DNA of 51,506 nt. It comes from DASQBT01 sp049578545. GTDB lineage: Bacteria; Pseudomonadota; Gammaproteobacteria; Burkholderiales; Thiobacillaceae. The notes beneath the pieces are model-generated. The model was not told the DNA's origin. It was given only the letters and a program-made list of their open reading frames with translations, and ran no database searches. This document shows, one piece after another, positions 27,533 to 35,870 of this stretch. How positions within the stretch are numbered: position 1 is the stretch's first letter; every line of letters starts with the position of its first letter. The position numbers and the translations under genes are program-made. The stretch spans positions 1-51,506 of the forward strand of contig JBAUMF010000066.1 in NCBI GenBank assembly GCA_049578545.1, given 5' to 3'.

Positions 27533-28404
27533 CGGATCCGGTAGAAGCGGTCACCGAACTCCTTGCCGCCCGTCAGATAATCGAATCGGCTGCCGATTGC
27601 ATCGCCCAATGCAGCCAGACGGTCAGCCGGCAAGGGGTGGGTCTTGTAAAGCAGGCTGGTGCGCTTATCTCCTGTCGGCAGGGCCGTCAAATCCTGCAAC
27701 ACGGTGGGCAGGCCCCAGGGTTCATAGCCAGCGCGCGCGGCGAACACGGCGCCAAGCCGGTCTGCCTCCAGTTCAGCACTCTTGTCCAGGCCCCGAGCCA
27801 TGATTTCCGCACCGTTGCCGATGAGGTTCTGCACCGCCTGATCGCTGCCCTTGACCTGCTCGCCGATCACCTGACCCAAGGCGCTGATGACAGAAGACTG
27901 TTTCAGCAGTTTCAGATGATGCTTGAGCGTGATATGCGCAATCTCATGGCCCAGCACACCCGCCAGCTCGGCTTCATTGTTCAACTGCCGATACAGCCCC
28001 TTGGTCAGGAATACGTAGCCGCCTGGTGCGGCAAAGGCGTTAATGTCGTCCGTATCAAGCACGCCGAAATACCAGTTGATGTCCTTGCGCCCTGATTGTT
28101 CGGCCACCCAGCGTCCAACCACATTCACGTAGCGCTGCAGTTGGTCATCGCGAACAAGCGGTGTCGCACCCAGCATATCGCCGGCAATTTGCTTGCCGAT
28201 CCGGATTTCATCCTCGGTTGAGGTGTTAGCGAACAGGGTCTTTGCCAGTCCCTGGAGATCAATCTGGTTGCTTTGCGCTGGTGGCTGGTTCTGAGTCTGT
28301 CTCGAATCGGTCGGCTTTGGAATTAACAGATCCCTCAGGTTGAAGGCATGTGCCGGGGCAGTTGCAAGAGTCGCCATCGCGGCGATAAGGGCTAATCGCT
28401 TCAT
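27529..28404 (-). CDS. M48-family periplasmic metalloprotease
   Basis: This 291-residue protein has a signal peptide (MKRLALIAAMATLATAPAHA) and the zinc motif HEIAH with the third ligand in ELEADRLG. The pattern GGYVFLTKGLYRQL and DKRTSLLYKTHPLPADRL places it with the BepA/LoiP-type peptidases that act in outer-membrane quality control. It overlaps both neighbours (ATGA at the SH3 gene stop and at the cyclase start), so translation is coupled. Confidence 0.9.
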   Translation of the reverse strand: MKRLALIAAMATLATAPAHAFNLRDLLIPKPTDSRQTQNQPPAQSNQIDLQGLAKTLFANTSTEDEIRIGKQIAGDMLGATPLVRDDQLQRYVNVVGRWVAEQSGRKDINWYFGVLDTDDINAFAAPGGYVFLTKGLYRQLNNEAELAGVLGHEIAHITLKHHLKLLKQSSVISALGQVIGEQVKGSDQAVQNLIGNGAEIMARGLDKSAELEADRLGAVFAARAGYEPWGLPTVLQDLTALPTGDKRTSLLYKTHPLPADRLAALGDAIGSRFDYLTGGKEFGDRFYRIR

Positions 28405-28937
28405 CAGTTTGTACCTCCAATACCATTGCCTTGTTGAGCCTGAGGATTTGGCAGTTCCGCTACCGTGGTGACCTTGAGGCCAGACTGCCTGGCAAATGCC
28501 TTAGCCTGTGCCTCGGATGCGCCAAAGGATTCCATTCTGCCCAATTCGACTGGATTGAATGCAGCCTTTTTCAGATCCTCTTCCGACAGGCCGCGCACAC
28601 CTGCTACGGCAACGACGCGCGATGAGTCCGACTTGGTCGTCGCTACGCCAACCACGTCACTGAGGCTTGCTCCCGCCGCGCCTCCGCTTCCCGCCCGCAC
28701 GCTCAAAAGACGAACCCAGCCACGTGACCTGCCGCTCTGGATTTGCACCCAGCCGCCCTCCCGGCCAATGATGTCAACCGCGGTGCCTTTGCTGACGCTG
28801 CCCAGAGATGAGGCCGAGGCGCTGGGTTGGCTCTTGAGGGTTTCATTCCTGATCAGGGAACCGGGGCTTGCCGCCAGGGCTGCCCCCGAAAGAAGTGCCG
28901 CCAATAAAACAGGCAATCCGGCGAATGTGAATTTCAT
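28404..28937 (-). CDS. Secreted SH3b-domain protein
   Basis: This 177-residue protein has a signal peptide (about 1-22) and one bacterial SH3 domain (NETLKSQPSASASSLG ... GGWVQIQSGRSRGWVR); the rest is a flexible region and a short acidic helix (VRGLSEEDLKKAAFN). SH3b domains typically bind the cell wall or protein partners in the periplasm. Start 28937 has GGAG at 8 nt. It is the first gene of a run of five genes whose ends nearly all overlap. The function is unknown. Confidence 0.75.
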   Translation of the reverse strand: MKFTFAGLPVLLAALLSGAALAASPGSLIRNETLKSQPSASASSLGSVSKGTAVDIIGREGGWVQIQSGRSRGWVRLLSVRAGSGGAAGASLSDVVGVATTKSDSSRVVAVAGVRGLSEEDLKKAAFNPVELGRMESFGASEAQAKAFARQSGLKVTTVAELPNPQAQQGNGIGGTN

Positions 28938-28958
28938 ATCTACTCTCCATACCAAGAG

Positions 28959-28974
28959 GGCACACAAGTGTGCC
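28959..28974. promoter_or_regulatory. Palindrome, candidate operator or leader hairpin
   Basis: GGCACAC-AA-GTGTGCC has 7-bp perfect arms and lies 22 bp upstream of the first gene of the cyclase operon, in its leader or promoter. It could be an operator. It does not match the CRP consensus (TGTGA-N6-TCACA). Confidence 0.4.
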
Positions 28975-29180
28975 TATACCTTAGTTAAAACGACCTGGTC
29001 GACTCGGAAACGTTCAACAGCGCCGTCTCAAGCTTTTCATTATTAACCATAGTTTTCACCCTGCATTGGCCTGCAACCCACTTGCACCCTCACCAAGCGA
29101 CGGGTGCTGGAGTTGGAGCACTCGTGTCGAATCAATAACTGGAGGCATAATACCTGCATCGTTACAATATAGGACAGTCG

Positions 29181-29966
29181 GTGCTGGCATTTATTGAATC
29201 CCTGGGTGTGAAATTCACCCAGTGGGGATCGATCATTTTCCATATCGTCGCGTTCTGGGCCGAAGTTCTCGGCGCCCTGTTGTCGCCGCCTACCTGGAAC
29301 AGGGCCACCTTCAACACCATTGTCAAACAGGTTTACTTCACTGCTGTCCAGACGCTTTATGTCTTTCTGCCGTTTACCCTGATCATCTCCTGGGTCCTGA
29401 CCACCATTACGCTGACGACCGCGCGCGGTTTGGGCCTGTTTGACCTGGCAGCGGAAATGATTGTGCGGGTGCTGGTGCTTGAGCTGCTGCCGTTCCTCAC
29501 CGCTCTGTTTGTCGCGTTGAGGTCAGGCAGCGCCATCAATACCGAAGTGGCGCTGATGAACGTAAACAACGAGCTGGATGCACTGAATCACTGTCGGGTT
29601 CCCCCGCTTGAGTTTGAGTTTCTTCCACGGGTCATCGGGGGCATTCTGTCGGTGATTGGTATGTCCCTGCTCTCGGGCATTCTGAGCATGTTCATCGCCT
29701 ATTTTCTGCTTTATGGCGCAAGCCCGGCGGGCATGGGATACTTTTCCACCACCATTGCCAATATATTCAGCTACACGATCATGCTGGGGCTGGTGATGAA
29801 ATGCGGCCTGTTTGGCTTGGTGGTAACGTCAATTCCCATAAGTGCCGGCCTGGAAACGCCAAAGAAAATGTTCATGGTGCCCGTATCCGTGCTGAAAGGC
29901 ATGATGCGCGTATTTTTTGCCCTGGTGCTCATCGAGGTGATCTCATTAGCGCTCAAATACATTTAG
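29181..29966 (+). CDS. MlaE/YrbE-type ABC permease
   Basis: This 261-residue inner-membrane permease belongs to the MlaE family, which moves phospholipids or other lipids with MCE proteins. It begins with an N-terminal amphipathic helix (FIESLGVKFTQWGS), followed by VYFTAVQTLYVFLPFTLI, the ARGLGLFDLAAEMIVRVL segment, TALFVALRSGSAINTEV and four further helices. The start is GTG at 29181 with AGGA upstream. It is the first gene of a run of four overlapping genes with an ATPase-like remnant, an MCE protein and a lipoprotein. Confidence 0.85.
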   Translation: MLAFIESLGVKFTQWGSIIFHIVAFWAEVLGALLSPPTWNRATFNTIVKQVYFTAVQTLYVFLPFTLIISWVLTTITLTTARGLGLFDLAAEMIVRVLVLELLPFLTALFVALRSGSAINTEVALMNVNNELDALNHCRVPPLEFEFLPRVIGGILSVIGMSLLSGILSMFIAYFLLYGASPAGMGYFSTTIANIFSYTIMLGLVMKCGLFGLVVTSIPISAGLETPKKMFMVPVSVLKGMMRVFFALVLIEVISLALKYI

Positions 29967-30403
29967 TTACCTTCGCCGACCGTGATTCGCTACGAGCAGC
30001 GTGCAACGAGCTTGTTGAGGCACAAGTCGCCCTTGTGTCGCCGGACTTGCCGTTACGTGTCAATTTGTCCGCCCAGGAAAACGTCGCGCTGATCCCGCTG
30101 TTCCAGAAAGACCTGAGTGCGTCCCAAGCGGCGCAGGAAGCAAAGGCACTGCTTGGCCAATTGGGTTTTACTGAACTGGCGCCCAAGCGGGAGGCAGACA
30201 TGAGCGCCGCAGAAAAATTTACCACCCTGCTCGCCCGGGCGATCATGTTAAAGCGTAGCCGGCTGATTATCGACCGTCCCGGCGCCATGCTCTACGATGT
30301 ACATTATCCATCTTTCATCCAATTGTTGCGCTCCAGGGTACCGGGTGAACAAACCTGGGAAATTTTCGATTTTGTGTGGAATCGTCCGCTTTACGAACCA
30401 TGA
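29945..30403 (+). CDS. Degenerate ABC ATPase subunit of the MCE operon
   Basis: This frame encodes about 150 residues corresponding to the later part of an MlaF-like ATPase. The helical region (VNLSAQENVALIPLF; LLGQLGFTELAPKREA), the signature region (MSAAEKFTTLLARAI in place of LSGGERQR...ARAI) and Walker B (SRLIIDRPG in place of LLLLDEP) can be followed, but there is no Walker A, and the catalytic Glu is Arg, so it should not hydrolyse ATP. The frame has no ATG before the conserved part; an ATT at 29945 with GAGGTGA 4 nt upstream is the best start, but this is uncertain. It ends in ATGA with the MCE gene. Confidence 0.6.
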   Translation: MSAQIHLVTFADRDSLRAACNELVEAQVALVSPDLPLRVNLSAQENVALIPLFQKDLSASQAAQEAKALLGQLGFTELAPKREADMSAAEKFTTLLARAIMLKRSRLIIDRPGAMLYDVHYPSFIQLLRSRVPGEQTWEIFDFVWNRPLYEP

Positions 30404-31347
30404 AATACATGCATTTGAAAGTCGGCTTCTTTGCCATGGTAGTGCTGATCCTCTGCGGCGCTTTCCTGGTTTATTACCTGCATGGCAAAGGGGCCTTCGA
30501 GAGTCGTTTCAAATTCAGGATGGCAGCTGTGAACGCTGATGTGGTTGCACCAGGCGTTCCCATCACGTTTTCAGGTATCCCCATTGGCCAGGTAACGGGC
30601 ATCAGTCTAAACAGCGAAGGTGGAATTGTGATTGATGCGGAGGTCAGCCAGGATTCCGCCCAATGGCTGCGCGAAGGCACCTCCTATATTCTTGATAAGC
30701 CCCTGGTCGGAAGCGCAAAAATTCGCATAAACAACGACACCCTGGCTTCACCCCAGCTCAAGACAGGTGCCATGGTATTGCTGCTGTCCTCCGACCCGAC
30801 CAAGGACATCACCATCCTGCTTGACCAGGTCAAGAGCCTGCTGGCCAATTTGAACTCCATGACCGCCAAGGACAGCGATATCAACCAGACCCTGGCTCAC
30901 ACCAAAACATTGACCGGCAAAATGGCGGGTCCGAACGGCGTGATGGAGGGGATCCTGGGCACTCCGGAGAAAGCTCAGGTGATTAGCCAGACTCTGAAAA
31001 ATGTGCAAAACCTGACGGCAAAGCTGGAACAGATTTCGGGACACATTGACGGACTGGTGCTAAAAACCGATCAATGGATATTTGCTCCTGGAGGCATGTC
31101 CGAACAAACGAAGGACACTCTGGTTCAGATTCGCTCCATGCTGAACGATGTGCAGGGCAGCCTCAAGAAGGCTGATGCGCTGATAAAGAATGCGGTGGAC
31201 ATCTCGGCGAACGTGAAGGATGGCACACAGGACATCGGACGGCTGCGGACTGAAATTGATGAAGCTGTGCGCAAGAGCAACGAGCTGATGAACCAGATCA
31301 ATCGCATCCTGCCTGGCGGGCGCGAGCCTGAGGTGAAGCTGCCATGA
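30400..31347 (+). CDS. MlaD-family MCE lipid-transport protein
   Basis: This 315-residue protein has an N-terminal anchor (FFAMVVLILCGAFLVYYLHG), one MCE domain (about 35-120: VVAPGVPITFSGIPIGQVTGISL), and a long helical C-terminal region (LLDQVKSLLANLNSM ... RTEIDEAVRKSNELMNQINR) predicted to form a periplasmic tunnel or bundle. It probably carries lipid between the permease and an outer partner. Start 30400 was chosen because it overlaps the preceding stop (ATGA); an in-frame ATG at 30376 is possible. Confidence 0.85.
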   Translation: MKYMHLKVGFFAMVVLILCGAFLVYYLHGKGAFESRFKFRMAAVNADVVAPGVPITFSGIPIGQVTGISLNSEGGIVIDAEVSQDSAQWLREGTSYILDKPLVGSAKIRINNDTLASPQLKTGAMVLLLSSDPTKDITILLDQVKSLLANLNSMTAKDSDINQTLAHTKTLTGKMAGPNGVMEGILGTPEKAQVISQTLKNVQNLTAKLEQISGHIDGLVLKTDQWIFAPGGMSEQTKDTLVQIRSMLNDVQGSLKKADALIKNAVDISANVKDGTQDIGRLRTEIDEAVRKSNELMNQINRILPGGREPEVKLP

Positions 31348-32024
31348 GGAAGCTTGCTCTGCTGCTATCCGTGCTCACCCTCACGGCCTGCGGGAGCAAG
31401 GGCCCTCCCATTCCCGACTGGAAGACCGACAGCTCGAATTTCATCGAACGTTACAAGAAGACCTACCTGATGGGTGAAAACATGGTTGCCGATCGTTTTT
31501 TTGAGCAAGCCGTCAACGCAACTTCCGGCGGAGGCAAAATTGCAGAAACCGCACGCCTCTGGCTCATACAGTGTGCGCTGCACAAGGCCACTCTGGTTAC
31601 CGACTCATGTGAACACTATGTGGAGCTGGCAAAAACAGAAACCAGTACTGAAGACAAGGTCTATTTCCAGTTTCTTGCCGGACAATGGGATCAGCTTGAC
31701 GTGCAGGCACTCCCGGCACAATATGCACCTCTCGTTAAGGCATCATCCGGGGACATTGCTCGCTGCAACGAGGCCCTCCGCGCCATGACCGACCCCCTCT
31801 CCCGCCTGATTGGGGCTGGCCTGTTGCTGGAGCGCAAACAGGTCAATGACGAAACACTCGCACTGGCAACCCAGACGGCTTCGGATCAAGGGTGGCGAAG
31901 ACCGCTTCTGGTCTATTTGAAGTTGCGAGAATCACGCGCCAAAGAGCATGGCGACACAAGTGCGCTGGGACGACTTGCAGTTCAAATCAAGCTGGTAGAA
32001 GAAGCCCTCGTTCAGATCAAATGA
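31344..32024 (+). CDS. Lipoprotein of the MCE operon
   Basis: This 226-residue protein has a lipobox (LSVLTLTAC, Cys16) and a mostly helical periplasmic part (FFEQAVNATSGGGKIAETARLWLIQ; LATQTASDQGWRRPLLVYLKLRES) that looks like a helical-repeat protein, without a named family. It overlaps the MCE gene by 4 nt and is the last gene of the lipid-transport operon. Its place suggests a membrane-attached partner. Confidence 0.7.
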   Translation: MRKLALLLSVLTLTACGSKGPPIPDWKTDSSNFIERYKKTYLMGENMVADRFFEQAVNATSGGGKIAETARLWLIQCALHKATLVTDSCEHYVELAKTETSTEDKVYFQFLAGQWDQLDVQALPAQYAPLVKASSGDIARCNEALRAMTDPLSRLIGAGLLLERKQVNDETLALATQTASDQGWRRPLLVYLKLRESRAKEHGDTSALGRLAVQIKLVEEALVQIK

Positions 32025-32058
32025 CAACCACAAATTCCAATTAGCGAGAAAGAGAGTG

Positions 32059-32646
32059 ATGAACACTATCGTGCATCTGCTTGAGAGCCCGTGGCCATGG
32101 TATGTGGCAGGCCCCATTATCGGACTTATGGTTCCATTGATGATCTGGATCGGCAACCGCTCCTTCGGCATCTCTTCGAATTTGCGCCATCTGTGTGCGA
32201 TCACCCAGCCCAAATCCGTAGGCGTGGAATTCTTCACCTACAACTGGCGAGAACATAACTGGAGCCTGGTGTTTGCACTGGGTGCTGTGCTGGGCGGGTT
32301 TCTCGCAGGTGTTGCGTTTGCCAATCCGGAACCGATCAATCTTTCAGTGGCGTTCCTGACCAAGCTTTCCTACTGGAATGTGCCCATAGGGGAAGGCTTT
32401 CTCCCGCCCGTCCTGTTCGGCTCCTACTGGCAAAGCATACTGATCATGTTTGTTGGCGGCGTAGTGGTTGGATTTGGCACCCGATACGCTTCGGGATGCA
32501 CCTCGGGCCATGCAATAACGGGTCTGTCCACCCTGCAGCCGCAGTCACTGCTGGCTGTACTTGGGATCTTTGCGGGTGGCCTGTTCGCCGCGCATTTCAT
32601 TACACCCTATCTGATGCCTTTTCTTATGAGGTCCATCCAGTCATGA
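32059..32646 (+). CDS. YeeE/YedE family sulfur-compound transporter, first half
   Basis: This 195-residue membrane protein has about four helices and the YeeE/YedE motif GTRYASGCTSGHAITGL, whose Cys is conserved in thiosulfate-type channels. It is half the length of a full YeeE and overlaps (ATGA) a second half-size gene, so the two form a split transporter. The ATG at 32059 is preferred over the GTG just before it. Likely substrates are thiosulfate or sulfide-related compounds, in keeping with a sulfur-oxidising lineage; this is inference. Confidence 0.85.
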   Translation: MNTIVHLLESPWPWYVAGPIIGLMVPLMIWIGNRSFGISSNLRHLCAITQPKSVGVEFFTYNWREHNWSLVFALGAVLGGFLAGVAFANPEPINLSVAFLTKLSYWNVPIGEGFLPPVLFGSYWQSILIMFVGGVVVGFGTRYASGCTSGHAITGLSTLQPQSLLAVLGIFAGGLFAAHFITPYLMPFLMRSIQS

Positions 32647-33062
32647 TGCGTTATATTCCTTATCTGCTTGCCGGCACGGTGTTCGGGTTCACCCTTGTCA
32701 AATCCGAAGCCGCTTCGTGGTATCGAATCATGGAGATGTTCTATTTCCAGTCCTTTCACATGTACGGCATCATGATGACCGCCATCATCACCGGCGTCGT
32801 TGGTGTTCAAATCATGAAACGCTTCACCGGCAGCGCCTCACTGGAGGGCACCCCCATGGAAATCCCGGTGAAGGAATCCGGCCGTTACAAGTACATCCTG
32901 GGCGGCATGATCTTTGGCCTGGGCTGGGGCGTTATTGGTTTGTGCCCTGGCCCCATTTTCGCCCTGGTTGGCATGGGCTCTATCGGCGCCGGCGCCGCGC
33001 TGGTGGGGGCCTTGCATGGCACTTGGCTTTACGGCGCTTTTCGAAGCCATTTGCCTGAGTAG
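32643..33062 (+). CDS. YeeE/YedE family sulfur-compound transporter, second half
   Basis: This 139-residue membrane protein has about four helices and the second conserved Cys motif GLGWGVIGLCPGPIFALVG (DUF6691 type). The start is the ATG at 32643, which overlaps the preceding stop. Together with the first half it makes a complete YeeE-like channel with two pseudo-symmetric parts. A gene-free 90 bp follows. Confidence 0.85.
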   Translation: MMRYIPYLLAGTVFGFTLVKSEAASWYRIMEMFYFQSFHMYGIMMTAIITGVVGVQIMKRFTGSASLEGTPMEIPVKESGRYKYILGGMIFGLGWGVIGLCPGPIFALVGMGSIGAGAALVGALHGTWLYGAFRSHLPE

Positions 33063-33152
33063 CCGGCCATTGACAAACAGCCGCCCTGCGGTAGAGTTCG
33101 CCCTGCACGGGCATTTTTCATAACCTGAACGATATTTCTGGAGGAGTTACCA

Positions 33153-33662
33153 ATGACCAAGATTTCCCTGATCGCCGCCGGCGTGTTGGCCCTGTCCGCT
33201 GGCGCCGCTAATGCAGCCACACCAATGATGTCCATTGAATGGACCGCTGAAGCGTGTGATGCCTGGAACAAGGACGCCACCCTGACGGATGGACTCGCCG
33301 ACAAATGGATCAAAAACGATAAAGGTCACGGATACAAGATCATTCACCTCTACCGCACTGATTGTGGCGAAGCGACCATGACCGAATTGAAAATTGTCGC
33401 CAAGGACGGCAAGGCCATGTGCGTCTATGGTGGTGCGGTCCAAACCAAGCCGGATTTTGATGTGGACTATGAGATGCATGCCACAACAGGGCGCTGGAAT
33501 GAAATGGGTGCGGGTGAATACGGCCCCATGAAAGCCATGATGTTTGGCCGTCTGAAATTCTCCGGCCCCAAGATGGAAGCCATGAGCGTGATGGGTCCGT
33601 TTGGAGCGTTCCTGAGGTTGCCAGGGAAGATTCCTGGCGATGCGGCATGCCCCAGCAAGTAA
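33153..33662 (+). CDS. Secreted SCP2-like sterol/lipid-binding protein
   Basis: This 169-residue protein has a clear signal peptide (MTKISLIAAGVLALSAGAANAA) and a C-terminal half resembling SCP2 folds (DYEMHATTGRWNEMGAGEYG; MFGRLKFSGPKMEAM). SCP2 domains bind lipids or other hydrophobic ligands. Exported SCP2-like proteins are found near sulfur-metabolism genes in sulfur oxidisers, which suits the neighbouring YeeE pair. GGAGGAG precedes the ATG; a strong bidirectional terminator follows. Confidence 0.75.
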   Translation: MTKISLIAAGVLALSAGAANAATPMMSIEWTAEACDAWNKDATLTDGLADKWIKNDKGHGYKIIHLYRTDCGEATMTELKIVAKDGKAMCVYGGAVQTKPDFDVDYEMHATTGRWNEMGAGEYGPMKAMMFGRLKFSGPKMEAMSVMGPFGAFLRLPGKIPGDAACPSK

Positions 33663-33681
33663 GATATTCCGTGCTGCAGTA

Positions 33682-33707
33682 AAAAGGCCGGCTAGCCGGC
33701 CTTTTTA
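33682..33707. terminator. Bidirectional terminator
   Basis: AAAAA-GGCCGGC-TA-GCCGGCC-TTTTT is a perfect 26-bp palindrome that works on both strands, ending the SCP2-like gene and the convergent SlyD-like gene. Confidence 0.95.
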
Positions 33708-33718
33708 TTTGCCGCTGA

Positions 33719-34213
33719 TTAGTGAATCAAGGTCCTGGGCGGAGAATCCGCCGCCATCCCGGTGGCCTTTTCCTGTTCAGTGGCTTCACGGATATCCACA
33801 ACGTCCACCATGCAGGTCACCTGCTGGCCGGCCAACGGGTTGTTGCCGTCCACGGTCAACCTGCCATTCTCGATTCGGCTAACATAGAATGCCTTGGTTT
33901 CCCCTGCCTCATTGGACATCACTACCTCAGCACCCAAATGGCGAAACTGGGGCGGGACATTCTCAATGTCATCGGTAAAGGTAAGATCTTCATCGCGCGG
34001 GCCGTAGGCGTCTTCAGGTGGCAACACGACTTCTACCCGGTCGCCCACGGACTTTCCTGTCAGGGCAGATTCAAGCTTTTCCAGCAACCCGCTGTTGCCG
34101 CCGTGAACGTATCCAATCGGCATGTCGTACTGCTCCGCCACATTTCCGTTTGCATCAAGGATGGAATAGCGGATATAGACCACCAGGCCCTTGGCTACCT
34201 TCAATGCACTCAT
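33719..34213 (-). CDS. FKBP-type peptidyl-prolyl isomerase, SlyD-like
   Basis: This 164-residue protein has the split FKBP domain of SlyD (VYIRYSILDANGNVAE; PIGYVHGGNSGLLEKLESALTGKSVGDRVEVVLPPEDAYG; LAGQQVTCMVDVVDI) with an inserted chaperone flap between. The His/Cys-rich metal-binding tail of E. coli SlyD is absent; the C-terminal end is REATEQEKATGMAAD. It is a cytoplasmic folding helper. Start 34213 has GGAAAG at a usual distance. Confidence 0.88.
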   Translation of the reverse strand: MSALKVAKGLVVYIRYSILDANGNVAEQYDMPIGYVHGGNSGLLEKLESALTGKSVGDRVEVVLPPEDAYGPRDEDLTFTDDIENVPPQFRHLGAEVVMSNEAGETKAFYVSRIENGRLTVDGNNPLAGQQVTCMVDVVDIREATEQEKATGMAADSPPRTLIH

Positions 34214-34282
34214 CAAACACTTTCCTTTGTTTGTCCAACTGACATTGTCGCCTAATCAGGCCGCATCAGCAAAAGGGCGGCC

Positions 34283-35734
34283 CTAGTACCTGACCTGTGC
34301 CCTGTAGGTTAGAACGGTTGATCCTTCCGCAGCCACCGGAACCTGCCAGACTGCCATTCCGGAAGCAGCTTTGGTGTGTGGTAATGACTCGCTCAGAATC
34401 TGCCAATCGCCGGGCATTGGTTCGGCAACCTTTACCGTAATCGGCTCGCTCTTGGCGTTCTTGATCGTGATTTGATAGGCACTCTCGTAGACATAGTTGT
34501 AGCGTGAAGTGCCCGACACCTTCCTGAAATCCGTCTGCTTCCTGTTGGCTGTAATGTCAAACGCATCACCCAGCCTCAAGCGTACCGTCTCATTTTTCGG
34601 CGTATGGTCAATACGATCCTCTCCAACGAACTGTGCGTTACCCTTTGCGTCCTTCTTATACACACGGACAATGCCCTTTGGCAATGGAATGCCCAGACCT
34701 TCGCCCTTGTTGTCGAACTCGACAAACACGCCCACTTTGATTTTCTGGCCAAGCTCAGCATACTGACCCGAATAATAGTAATTGGCCCCCTGCAGCAGGA
34801 ATTCCTTGCGCACAGGAATACTTTGGGCAGTCATCAACGCAACCTGCTTGGTCTGATTTTCCGCAATCGTGGTTGGCTGTTGCAAGGTGTAAAGGTGATA
34901 CTCGAACAGGTTTTCCTGGGTCATTTCCTGTGCACCAGCCATTGCCGCCTTGGCCATCATGGGCAGCGCGCGAGGGGACATCAACTCCTCGCGAACCCGG
35001 TTCACGTCTCCTGCGACCAGTTGAAGTCTTGCATTCGGGTAACTTGCGCCGCTCTGGTTGGTGAGCGTCACCCATCCGTTCATATCCAGGCGGTCGTCCG
35101 TGCCGTTCAACTCGGCCACATAGTCCGCCTTCCACGACAAGCCACCGGTCAGGTAGGACAATTCCAGATTCTGGTCACCGGTGCGAGAACTGATCAGGGA
35201 GATCACCAGGGTTGGCTGATCACGCAGATTTTCCGGCACCCCCGAAAATGCGAGCCTGCCCGGCAGTCCTGTCTCAATGCGATCGGCAAATTTAAGCACC
35301 ACCCCGCCGTTGCTGGCCAAGAGTGTGGCCGCCTCGCGTCGCTCCACCCCTGTGGCAGGATTGGTCGTAATGACGGTCACTGCCTTGCCAACATACTTTT
35401 CCAGCAGTTTCTGCGGAGTCAGCAGATCAAAATCAAAATTTTGCTCAATCAGCCGGAACCCATCAGGATCAGAGAGGTTGCGGACGAGGGCCGTTTCAGG
35501 ACGCATGTGGGCAGACACCTCGCGCCATGCGAGACGATTCGCGCCCCGGTCCAGTTTGACTTTGCGGGCATCCTTAACCAGCCCCAGGTCATCGTTGTAA
35601 ATCGTCACCGCCACCTCTTGCTGATCAGCCAGCGTGGTAAGCTTTTCATCCTGGAGACCACCATTGGCCTGAGCATCGGCAAGGATGGCCGCTACCAGAA
35701 GGACAAGAGATGACGCGCGGCGAGCTATGTTCAT
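34283..35734 (-). CDS. DUF4139 domain protein, secreted
   Basis: This 483-residue protein has a signal peptide (about 1-22, ending DAQA) and the DUF4139 pattern: VTIYNDDLGLVKDARKVKL, GDQNLELSYLTGGLSWKADYVAELN, GWVTLTNQSGASYPNARLQLVAGDVNR, then VYESAYQITIKNAKSEPI and the C-terminal VLTYRAQVRY. The family is built of beta-sandwich domains and its biochemical role is unknown. The start at 35734 has AGGAG at 5 nt. It stands alone between the SlyD-like gene and the divergent EAL-HDOD gene. Confidence 0.85.
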   Translation of the reverse strand: MNIARRASSLVLLVAAILADAQANGGLQDEKLTTLADQQEVAVTIYNDDLGLVKDARKVKLDRGANRLAWREVSAHMRPETALVRNLSDPDGFRLIEQNFDFDLLTPQKLLEKYVGKAVTVITTNPATGVERREAATLLASNGGVVLKFADRIETGLPGRLAFSGVPENLRDQPTLVISLISSRTGDQNLELSYLTGGLSWKADYVAELNGTDDRLDMNGWVTLTNQSGASYPNARLQLVAGDVNRVREELMSPRALPMMAKAAMAGAQEMTQENLFEYHLYTLQQPTTIAENQTKQVALMTAQSIPVRKEFLLQGANYYYSGQYAELGQKIKVGVFVEFDNKGEGLGIPLPKGIVRVYKKDAKGNAQFVGEDRIDHTPKNETVRLRLGDAFDITANRKQTDFRKVSGTSRYNYVYESAYQITIKNAKSEPITVKVAEPMPGDWQILSESLPHTKAASGMAVWQVPVAAEGSTVLTYRAQVRY

Positions 35735-35870
35735 GACTGCTCCTGTTATAAATAAGGTAATCGCTGACCCACAAATTATCCCGGAGAGTCGCCATCCTAT
35801 GCAAAAATGCGCGTGACGTTTGAGCATTTGAACGAACATGGTGCACCTGACTCCCTGATCATTACTTTAC

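Noticed and set aside
34604..35713. 369-residue plus-strand open frame
   Set aside because: It is antisense to the DUF4139 gene and has no start or domain support.
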